NCBI GenBank assembly: GCA_022414725.1
Contig: CM039462.1
Coordinates: 93,863,278-93,927,277, forward strand
Length of the DNA stretch: 64,000 bases
Direction: 5' to 3'
DNA from: Microglena sp. YARC
Taxonomy: Eukaryota; Chlorophyta; Chlorophyceae; Chlamydomonadales; Chlamydomonadaceae
Shown here: piece after piece, positions 32,092 to 41,045 of the stretch
Layout: every line of letters starts with the position of its first letter
How positions within the stretch are numbered: position 1 is the first letter of the stretch
Notes under the pieces: generated by a model
Told to the model about the DNA's origin: nothing
Database searches by the model: none
What the model saw: only the letters and a program-made list of their open reading frames with translations
Program-made: the position numbers and the translations under genes

Positions 32092-32945
32092 GACAAGGAC
32101 AGTTTGAAGGGCAGTACAAAGTCTGAAAAGAGTGACAAGGACAGTCACAAGTCTGGCAAGGACAGTACACAGTCTGAAAAGAGTGACAAGGACACTTACA
32201 AGTCTGACAAGGACAGTACAAAGTCTGAAAAGACTGACAAGGACACTGCAAAGTCTAAAAAGAGTGACAAGTCTGACAAGAGCGACATGGACAGTAGAAA
32301 GTCTGAGAAGAGTGAAAAGTCCAAGAGCGACAAGGACAGTACGGATTCTGAAAAGAGTGACAATGGCTCTACAAAGTTTGAAAAGAGTGACAAGTCCAAG
32401 AGCGACAAGGACACTACAAAGAGTGACTAGAGTAACAAGTCCAAGAGCGACAAGGACACTGCAATGTATGATGAGAGTCAAGACAAGTCAAATAGCAACA
32501 AGGGCACTACAATGATTGAAAAGACTGAAAATTCCAAGGGCGACAAGGACAGTACAAAGTCTGAAAAGAGTGACAAGAACACTACAAAGTTTGAAAAGAG
32601 TGACAAGGACACTGCTAAGTCTGAAAAGAGTGACAAGTCGAAGAGTGACAAGGACACTACAAAGTTTGACAAGAGTGACAAGGACACTTGCGACAAGGAC
32701 ACTACAAAGTTTGACAAGAGTGACAAGGACACTTGCGACAAGGACACTACGAAGTCTGACAAGAGTGACAAGACTAAAAAGGACAGTACAAAGTCTGAAA
32801 AGTGTGACAAGTCTGACAATACTGACTAGGACACTATGAAGTCTGAAAAGAGTCTCAAGTCCAAGAGTGACAAGGACACTACAAAATATGAAAATAGTGA
32901 CCAGTCGAAGAGAGACAAGGGCACTACAAAGTCTGACAAGTTCTA
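32092..32945 (+). pseudogene. Lys/Ser/Asp/Glu repeat array, tail-like, two in-frame TAG
   Basis: One frame encodes units such as TKSEKSDKDTTKFEKSDKDT for about 280 codons to a TAA at 32943-32945, interrupted only by TAG at 32428-32430 and 32827-32829. Each TAG follows GAC where sister units have GACAAG, so each is one AAG-to-TAG change. The stretch is preceded by CACTAG, in frame a stop but also a possible 3' splice site, so it could be a downstream exon. No signal peptide is attached. Composition matches the charged tail of gene 3. It may be a detached or duplicated tail of that gene. Confidence 0.5.
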
Positions 32946-33276
32946 AGTGCATGTCGCAAACGACACGGGAAAACGCTTTAGCAGTCACCGGCAGGGAGTT
33001 TCGAAAGTGGTGGAGAAAGTAGTTACTCGTAGCCATATAGAGCTACAAACATTGAACAACATTTGCGAAGGATCTTGACCGCTGCGATGCTGATAACTCT
33101 AGTCATGTGCACTCCAACTATGAGCGAAATGTTTGGGTGCGGAGGTGGTCGGAATCGTTCAAACACCTTGACATCTGTCGGACAGACGGACAGCGGACAG
33201 ACAGCAGACGGCGGGCATGGGGGGAACTTGGGGCTTCAGCCCCGGGACCCTGGGGGGTCCAGAGGGGGCTCATCGA
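32946..33276 (+). repeat. Repeat family K, copy 2, interrupting the charged-tail array
   Basis: AGTGCATGTCGCAAACGACACGGGAAAACG, ATTTGCGAAGGATCTTGACC, TGGTCGGAATCG and GTCGGACAGACGGACAGCGG relate this block to the copies at 14341 and 37868. Lys/Ser/Asp repeat DNA ends at its left edge and resumes at its right edge (GAAAAGTGACTAGTCC), so it looks like an insertion of about 330 bp. Confidence 0.55.
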
Positions 33277-33600
33277 GAAAAGTGACTAGTCCAAGAGCGA
33301 CAAGGACACTACAAGGAGTGAAAAAAGTGACAAGTACAAGACTGACAAGGATACTATGAAGTATGAAAAGAGTGACAAGGACACTACAGTGTATGAAAAT
33401 ACAGACAAGTCCTACATACAGGGACAAGGACACTACAAAGTATGAAAAGAGTGACAAGTACAAGACTGACAAGGATACTATGAAGTATGAAAAGAGTGAC
33501 AAGGACACTACAGTGTATGAAAATACAGACAAGTCCTACATACAGCGACAAGGATACTACAAAGTATGAAAAGAGGGACAAGTCCAAGACTGACGCTACA
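33277..33600 (+). repeat. Lys/Asp/Tyr repeat, continuation of the tail array
   Basis: The frame reads SKSDKDTTRSEKSDKYKTDK, then TMKYEKSDKDTTVYENTDKS. A segment of about 130 bp (CTACAAAGTATGAAAAG through ACAAGTCCTACATACAG) is present twice (about 33300-33425 and 33430-33560). An extra base in the first CATACAGGGACAAGG breaks the frame. Another GACTAG occurs at 33285-33290. Confidence 0.55.
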
Positions 33601-35002
33601 AAAGAAGGATTGTGAGTATCTGGAGGAGCACTCTCAGCAGGGCATTGTAGACAGGTGCACAGATCGACAAGTCCTCCAGCAGCGACCAGGACACTAAGAA
33701 GTATAAGTCTGATCAGACTAAGATGTCTAAGAAGTCGAAGCCTGTCAAGCATAAAGGGTAATGACAAGATGGAGGATGGGCATCACAGGAGGAGCACTCT
33801 CTCCAGGGCATTGTAGAGACGTGCTCAGATATGATGAAGAGAGGCAAGCACGAAGGGTACTAACAAGATAAAGGATTGGGAGTACCTGGAACATCACAGA
33901 AGGGGCACTCTCTCCAGGGCATTGTAGAGAGGTTCACAGATATGATCAAGAGCGGAAAGCACTAAGGGTACTGACAAGATGGAGGATTGGGAGTAACCGG
34001 AGCATCACAGGAGGAGCACTCTCAGCAGGGCTTTGTAGACAGGTGTACAGATATGACCATATACAGCACGTATTAAGGGTACAGACTAGATAACGCATAG
34101 GGAGTACCCGGAGCATCACAGGAGCAACCCTAAGCCCGAGGCATCACAGGAGGAGCAATCTCAACAGGTAATTGTAGACAGGTGCACAGATATGATCAAG
34201 AGAGGAAAGCACGAAGGGTACTGACAAGATAAAGGATTTGGAGTACGCGGAGCATCACAGGAGGAGCACTCTCAGCAGGGCATTGTAGACAGGTGCACAG
34301 ATATGATCAAGAGCGGAAAGCACTAAGGGTACTGACAAGATAAAGGATTGGGAGTACCCGGAGCATCACAGGAGGAGCACTCTCTGCAGAGCAATGTAGA
34401 CAAGTGCACAGATATGATTGAGAGAGGCGAGTATTAAGGGTACTGACAAGATGGAGGATTGGGAGTAACCGGAGCATCACAGGAGGAGCACTCTCAGCAG
34501 GGCTTTGTAGACAGGTGCACAGATATGACCATATACAGCACGTATTAAGGGTACGGACAAGATAACGCATAGGGAATACCCGGAGCATCACAGGAGCAAC
34601 CCTAAGCCCGAGGCATCACAGGAGGAGCAATCTCAGCAGGGCATTGTAGAGAGGTGCACAGATATGATCAAGAGAGGCAAGCACTAAGGGTACTGACAAG
34701 ATAAAGGATTGGGAGTACCCGGAGCATCACAGGAGGAGCAATCTCTGCAGGGCTTTGTAGACAGTTGCACAGATATGATCAAGAGCGGCAAGTCTAGCAG
34801 CAGCGATAAGTCCAGTAGCAGCGACAAGTCTTCCAGCAGCGACCAGGACACTAAGAAGTATAAGTCCGATCAGACTAAGAAGTCTAAGAATGCGAAGCTT
34901 GACAAGCAGTAAGGGTACTGACAAGATGAAGGATTGGGGGTACCTAGAGTATCACAGGAGGAGCCCTCTCTGCAGGGCTTTGTAGAGAGGTGCACAGATA
35001 TG
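33600..35002 (+). repeat. 111-bp / 139-bp tandem array with higher-order structure
   Basis: Eleven units contain GGAGCATCACAGGAGGAGCA, CTCTCAGCAGGGC-TTGTAGAC and AGGTGCACAGATATGATCAA. Spacing is about 110-112 bp with occasional 138-139-bp units, and a block of about 470 bp (units near 34030 and 34500, including the TATACAGCACGTATTAAGGG variant) is repeated. One frame in each unit reads SQEEHSQQGIVDRCTDMIKS followed by a stop. Only the terminal units carry the Ser/Lys/Asp continuation. A MITE-B cuts the last unit at 35003. Confidence 0.8.
34709..34912 (+). CDS. Possible terminal exon: SQEEQSLQGFVD plus SSSSDK tail
   Basis: The last complete unit of the array stays open: SQEEQSLQGFVDSCTDMIKS, then KSSSSDKSSSSDKSSSSDQD, then KKYKSDQTKKSKNAKLDKQ and TAA at 34910-34912. 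A damaged relative at 33630-33762 has the same SSSSDQDTKKYKSDQTKMSK end followed by TAA. The peptide resembles the charged tails of genes 3 and 4. The methionine at 34709 is only the first in frame; a real exon would more likely begin at a splice site such as ...CACAG before GAGGAGCA. Function unknown, existence as an expressed exon unproven. Confidence 0.35.
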   Translation: MGVPGASQEEQSLQGFVDSCTDMIKSGKSSSSDKSSSSDKSSSSDQDTKKYKSDQTKKSKNAKLDKQ

Positions 35003-35138
35003 CAGGGACCGGCATATCATATGATATCATACCAATTGCATCATATGATATTGTATATAAATGGTCACTTTGGCCTAGTCAGACTGCCGGCATCATATTA
35101 TATCATATGATGACATGATATCATATTGCCGTTCCCTA
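35003..35138 (-). mobile_element. MITE-B copy 2
   Basis: Reverse orientation: starts CAGGGACCGGCATATCATAT, ends TCATATTGCCGTTCCCTA. It sits inside a unit of the 111-bp array (GTGCACAGATATG / TATGACCA resume on the two sides). Flanks CAGATATG and TAAGTATG agree at 5 of 8 bases, an aged target duplication. The interior GACTGCCGGCATCATAT matches copy 1. Confidence 0.75.
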
Positions 35139-35182
35139 TAAGTATGACCAATGCGAGCCAAGGCATTCAAGGCACATCATCG

Positions 35183-35367
35183 TAGGGGTCGGATAAATTA
35201 TATAATATTAGTGAATAAATAATATTATATAATATTATATAATTTTAGTCAGACGAGCTGTCTCACCAGAATTTTGAGTATATTTGAAAAACTAATATTA
35301 TTGTGACACTACAGTAATAACAGATAAAAATAGTTTTTCAAGCGCTAATATTAGTTGCCGTTCTCTA
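35183..35367 (-). mobile_element. MITE-C copy 2
   Basis: Starts TAGGGGTCGGATAAATTAT and ends TTAGTTGCCGTTCTCTA, the reverse of the copy at 29215-29398, with shared interior GTCAGACGAGCTGTCTCACC and TGTGACACTACAGTAATA. Flanks CATCATCG and CATAAGTG match at 5 of 8 bases. Confidence 0.75.
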
Positions 35368-35587
35368 CATAAGTGAGATACCTATGACATGCTATCTCCA
35401 AGCCACGCCTGCCATGGTGACTTTCCCTACCTGTGGTGTGCAGAAGGGTCACCTCAACAACCCGCCCCTCCAGGCGTTATCTTGTTTCATGATATGCTAT
35501 GAAGTCTGGACCACTGATTGCCTTATTTGAATTGCGGAGAATGGTCTCAACAGATATAACCTGCCCTCACCACAATGATACAGAGAT

Positions 35588-35734
35588 CAGGGTACTACTA
35601 AGCGTTTCGCGCAGTTTTTCAACCCCCTGTGGGCGCAGCGCGCAGTTTTTGCGCTTTTTGCACTAAAAAGCGCTGACCGATTTGACGTATGTGCGCTTTA
35701 AGAGCTGACCAATTTGGCAAGAAGTATTACCCTG
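35588..35734 (-). mobile_element. MITE-A copy 2 (147 bp)
   Basis: Starts CAGGGTACTACTAAGCG and ends AGAAGTATTACCCTG. A perfect 8-bp target duplication ACAGAGAT flanks it (35580-35587, 35735-35742). The interior keeps CCCCTGTGGGCGCAGCGCGC but is shorter than other copies. Confidence 0.9.
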
Positions 35735-35779
35735 ACAGAGATGTGACTGTTGCTTAGTATCTTATCTTAATGAGGAAAC

Positions 35780-35878
35780 GGTGACTATTGCTAGCTTCGG
35801 GTTACGCTGTGGTGTCCTTAATTTCACGTCCTGAGAGTGACTGCATTACACGATGTAACAATTTCAATTTCAATTGAC
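35780..35878 (-). repeat. Repeat family G copy
   Basis: Reverse complement of the 26470-26705 copies: GCTAGCTTCGGGTTACGCTG, TGGTGTCCTTAATTTCACGTCC, GATGTAACAATTTCAATTTC. Confidence 0.55.
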
Positions 35879-35934
35879 AGTTGCTTGTTGATCTTGCTAT
35901 ATCTCTCACATTTGTAATGCTATTTACATGCCTA

Positions 35935-37030
35935 TATACCTATACACCTAAACTATACTATGAAACACTATACCATACTATGAAATACTTTACTATACCA
36001 TACTATGAAATACTATACTATACTGTGAACTGTACTAACCTACTATACCCCTACGAAATACTATACCCCTATGAAATACTATACTATGAACTATACTAAC
36101 CTACTATACCCCTATACAATACTATACTATACTATGAACTATACTAACCTACTATACCCCTATGAAATATTATACTATACTGTGAACTATACTAACCTAC
36201 TATACCCCTATAAAATACTTTACTATACTATGAACTATAATACCCATATGAAATACTATACTATGAACTATACTAACCTACTATACCCATATGAAATACT
36301 GTACTATACTATGAGCTACACTAACCTACTATACCCATATGAAATACTGTACTATACTATGAGCTACACTAACCTACTACACCCATACGAAATACTGTAC
36401 TATACTATGAACTATACTAACCTACTATACCCCTATGAAATACTATACTATGAACTATACTAACCTACTATACCAATATAAAATACTATACTATGAAATA
36501 CTATACTATGCCCCTATGAAATACTATACTATGAACTATACTAACCTACTATACCAATATAAAATACTATACTATGAAATACTATACTATACCCCTATAA
36601 AATACTATACTATGAACTATACTAACCTACTATACCCATATAAAATACTATACTATGAAATACTTTACTAAACCCCTATGAACTATACTAACCTACTATA
36701 CCCCTATAAAATACTATCTTATGAAATACCATACCCCTATGAACTACACTAACCTACTATACCCCTATGAAATACAACACTGTAGTATGAACTATACTAA
36801 CCTACTATACCCCTATGAAATACAACACTGTACTATGAACTATACTAACCTACTATACCCCTATGAAATACAACACTGTAGTATGAACTATACTAACCTA
36901 CTATACCCCTATGAAATACAACACTGTACTATGAACTATACTGACCTACTATACCCCTATGAAATACAACACTGTACTATGAACTATACTAACCTACTAT
37001 ACCCCTCTGAAATACTATACTATACCATAC
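35935..37030. repeat. AT-rich minisatellite, TACTATACTATGAACTATAC type
   Basis: About 1.1 kb of units built from AACTATACTAACCTACTATA, CCCCTATGAAATACTATAC and variants, period about 43-50 bp. The last third uses a distinct variant ending AATACAACACTGTA(C/G)TATG, repeated five to six times. Open frames (NYTNLLYPYEILYY) merely follow the repeat. Confidence 0.9.
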
Positions 37031-37308
37031 TATGAAATTTGTCATGAGATTCCTCCGAGTCATCGCATGGAGTACTTTTGTTTTATTTTCAGGCTACACG
37101 TGGCATCTTCTAGCTTCTAGCTAACTACACGTAGCATTTTCTATCTTACATCTTCTATTTAAATACACATGATGACAAGGAACATGCAACAAACCCTCCA
37201 AAATCTGTGTTCGCTATGCACCCAGACCCTCTGAGATGCAACCGGCCACACACGCATGCACAGACGCACACACTACGAATGTGCATGCAGGCCATGAAAT
37301 CAATTATG

Positions 37309-37312
<4 letters not shown>

Positions 37313-37341
<29 letters not shown>
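37313..37341. repeat. (TG)n microsatellite
   Basis: About 14 uninterrupted TG dinucleotides. Confidence 0.95.
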
Positions 37342-37867
37342 GATGGGTGTGGGGGGGAGAGCTGGGTGGAAGCTTGGTGTGTATGTGCGTCACTTCCGGA
37401 ACCTACAGCTCCACCCCCCAGACCCCCCTCACTCCATGCAGTTCCCCAGACCCTCTCTCATTCCATACGGCACCCCAGACCTCCTCTCTCCATGCAGTCT
37501 CCCACCCCCTCCCCCACCCACCCCACCCCACCCACCCCGGACCCTCCTCACTCCATGCAGCAATCCAAAAACACATGCATGCATGTTGTAATACGCATCT
37601 TTGCGACAAGCGCTCACCGTCTCGCTGTATATGATTTCAGCTATGAGATCCTGGCAAAGCGAAAGCTGGAGCTATCGTCCTCTGCATCAGCGTATCAGGT
37701 CCAGAACCATCAGTTCCATATCAGGTCCACCCATCAGCACGAGCAGCTCCTTTTCAGCAGCTAGAAGAAGGTATTCGACGGTATTGTAATAAGGCGGAAT
37801 ACGGCTGCAGGAGAATTAGGTAGAATGCGGAGCAGAAATCAGCCATCAGATAGCAGGTAACAGGCAA

Positions 37868-38125
37868 GTCCTATGCAGCGTCGCAAGCCACGCGGGAAAT
37901 TGGCGGAGTAAGTTGGCAAAGAAACGGAAGGTGCCAGCCCAACGGAAATGGAGCTGACCGAAGTCAGTTAGTTATGAGACAGTTGGCTGACGTGTCAGGC
38001 TTCTATTTTTCGGGGGGCGGTCAAACGGACAACGGGGTCTGAACGGGGTCACCTGGGGGTGGCCCTGGGCAGAGGGGGCTCTCTGGCCCTGGGGGCTCCC
38101 GCCCCATTGAAGAGGGGGCTCCTCC
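37868..38125 (+). repeat. Repeat family K, copy 3
   Basis: Shares TCCTATGCAGCGTCGCAAGC, GGGAAATTGGCGGAGTA, GGAGCTGACCGAAG and GACGTGTCAGGCTTC with 14341-14530, and GAGGGGGCTC plus an A-run near its end with 32946-33276. Confidence 0.6.
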
Positions 38126-40342
38126 AAAAATGACGCACACGGCTGCTTAGATATTCAGATGCGATTGTCGCGAGTGAGAATCACAAAACGAGTATCCAGG
38201 ATTGAGGATAAAGGAGCGAGTTTACAGGGACGAGGAACGAGGAACGAGGACGGCATGACAAGACAAGGACGATCACCAGAACCGGACCATTACAGGGCCC
38301 TTTCTCCTGACTCTGAGTGGCTCCGAAACCAGTCCAGGCTGGCAGTTGGACTCCGTGCTCTCATGGTTGATCTCTTCCTGCTCAAAGTTGCTGTGCGTTT
38401 CTGCGCCTGGAAAAGGGGCAGAAGGCGAAGACGCATCATCAGCGTAAGCTCGTCTTGGGTTTGGGGTTGGTCAAGGGGCTGGCCAACAAAGGGAAGGTTC
38501 GGCATGGCGGTCTTGGTCAGGGGCCCCTGGGGGGGGCCCTGGTCTTGGTGGCTCAGGAATGCAAATCGGCCGCTGGCGCAGGCGCAGGGGCGCCCTGTCA
38601 GCATACTTACCATCCACTCCTCTAATAATGATGCACACTATCCATGGAATCGGAGGATGGTCGCTAAACGCGTAACGTAAGCTATTTATCGATCGAGACT
38701 CCATACCCTCTGCTTCATACCAGGGTACGGACTCAATTTCGAATTCAAATTCGTCTGTGATGGCTTAGAATTTCCGACCTGCTTCTGACAGAGCGTTGTG
38801 CACGTTAGCAGTTGGTCCATGCAATCCCCGAATTCGCGGCACCCCTCAATGCGTAACCCGAATTCGTGACACTTACATTCCCTACTCTCCACATGCCAAA
38901 GCGTGCCATGCGAGAATCCGAACTGACCAACCGACAGGGTGGTCGGTTGGTACTATGGCCCCCTGATACGCTACGCCTGATTGGTGCACCGATCCATGGA
39001 TGGGTGGTCGCTGGTCGGTTGGTCGACCGATCCACCAACCCCAATTGTGTTCATTTCGAACTTCGAACTTGCACTGGTTGGGCCATGCTTTATGTGCGCG
39101 TCGATCTCGAGGCGACAAACGGCGATATCTCCCGTAACCCCAGCTAAGCCCCGACGACGAAACACGCGAACCATGTATAAAGACCTGCACATATTCTGGC
39201 TAATAAAGCATACATCCTATACCAACCCTGCCCAATCGAACTTCAAAGAACATAGAGAACCTAATTAGCTAACTCTTGCGACTTAGCTCCCCCTCCTGGA
39301 CCCTCCCCCCCCCCCCCCCCCCAGCTTACTCAGACGGCTTGAGGACGGCGAGAACCACCGCAGCACAACCCCCGAACCCCCGACCGACCACCTGGTGAGT
39401 AGAGTGGCTTTCTGTCGTGACTCGCGAGACTACTTGGTGACCTTGTCAGCCCATCAACAGAATCCAAAAGCAAGGTTGGACAATTGGACAGACATCTACC
39501 TTCTCTACATAGATTTACATATTTGTCACAGATTGGGCAGGTCCTCATAGTCGAGCTGCATTATCAATATTCGGGCCCTTTACCGACCCTGTTACATAGG
39601 TTTTACAGGGCGTTACTGAGGTCAAAGTCTTTAGACGCTCTGTAAACATGTTCTCCGCCGTGGTTACAGACTTTGGTTACAGAGCGGTAAAACACTGTCC
39701 AGCTTCGGTTGAGCGTTGCTAAAACGCGCGAGTTGTAAATGACATATAGATAGGGCTGTCTAAATGGCTACCCCTAGACTATGACAAAATATGGTACACA
39801 TATCCTATATTACACCTACATTATTGCTGCTTTATAAACACCTCCGTCTTCACGTTTTTACGTTTTTTGTAGCAATTGGATTTATGGAACCGTCTTCTCA
39901 TCTCATTACAACTCAAATCAACAGGGTATCAAACCTATGTTATTGCTGCTTTATCGTGTATTCGTTTGCAACACCCCGCCCGGCTGCCCACCAAATTAAC
40001 CCCCCCCCTCGCCTAAAAACATCACCCTGCCCTGCATATATACACGCCCCTGATCCATATGCACCCCACCCCATCGACATTGCTTATTAACCCAAAACCA
40101 CACATTATAAACACGCCCGCTATCCTAGCTAGTAATTATCCCTTATACGGATGTGTGCAGCAGCTCGACCTTCGTCTTACTAGGGTTATAATCAATGTGG
40201 ATATTATGGGTAGTCAAAAAGAAATTCCTCGGCATTTTAAACTGCATGTACAGTCGCGACTACATAGCTACCCAGTTACCAATCCGTCCATCCACCCATC
40301 CATTCATTCATTCGATTAGTCAGAACATTACACGGTGAGGAG
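38126..40342. other. Anonymous stretch, no gene recognised
   Basis: Short open frames only (for example 38159-38680) with no recognisable domain. Features seen: a C-run at 39305-39322, a palindromic patch GGTTGGTCGACCGATCCACC near 39019-39045, and short CCAT repeats near 40285-40310. Confidence 0.45.
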
Positions 40343-40529
40343 CAGGTTACTTCAAATGGCCAAATTGGCCAGCGCTTTAGCGCATTTGAAATAAAAAAAC
40401 TGCGCTTTGTAGAGCAATAAGCGCAAAAATTGCTTGCAGCGCCCACAAAGGGGTTGCAAAAAACTGCGTGTAAAGCGCAGAGGGGGTCAAAAAGTCAGCG
40501 CTCAAAAGCGAGCACTTTAAATTACCCTG
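40343..40529 (+). mobile_element. MITE-A copy 3 (187 bp)
   Basis: Starts CAGGTTACTTCAAATGGCC and ends CACTTTAAATTACCCTG. The interior has GCGCTTTAGCGC, GCGCCCACAAAGGGGTTGC and CTGCGTGTAAAGCGCAGAGG. The flanks GTGAGGAG and GTTGGGTG agree at only 5 of 8 bases, so this copy is older or its duplication has decayed. Confidence 0.75.
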
Positions 40530-41045
40530 GTTGGGTGGAGGCCATGTAAGCTTAGCAATGTTATCCATGTACGGATCTGTCTGGGTGTGAAGTACGGGTC
40601 TGACTGTCCGGGTGTGAAGTCCGGGTGTGAAGTACGGATCTGACCGGGTGTGAAGTCTGGGTGCTAAGTACGGATCTGGTGAGCAGTTCAACGAGCCTAA
40701 CAAAAAAACATACATACATTTATATCATTATATGTAAGGATGCATGTACTATTTATTTAGGCGGCATTTATTTATTTATTTAGGTGGCAAATACATACAT
40801 AAATTAACCCATGAATACATCCATACATTAACAACCGTTACAGCATTCACTACAGTACTTCCATACTCACAGATATATTCATAAAAAAGGTTTATAAATC
40901 GACGTCACCACATACAGGCGCCCCAATATATATCCAAATATAAACCGGTATACGGCACATACAGAGAACACTTCCTTAACAAGTACTGACGGATGCATGT
41001 GTATATTGCGCGCAGTCGTAGGTGGTGACTTTCAAGCGTGCGATT

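Noticed and set aside
32092..32945. Reassignment of UAG to a sense codon
   Set aside because: Gene 4 uses TAG as its apparent terminal stop, and other frames end normally at TAA or TGA; two single-base changes in a repeat are a simpler explanation.
33600..35002. CRISPR-like array of regularly spaced repeats
   Set aside because: The genome is eukaryotic, the spacers are also repeats, units are 110-139 bp, and no cas genes are present; it is a tandem duplication.
36071..37035. Open frames reading NYTNLLYPYEILYY
   Set aside because: Pure translation of an AT-rich minisatellite whose unit lacks stops; no signal or conserved start.
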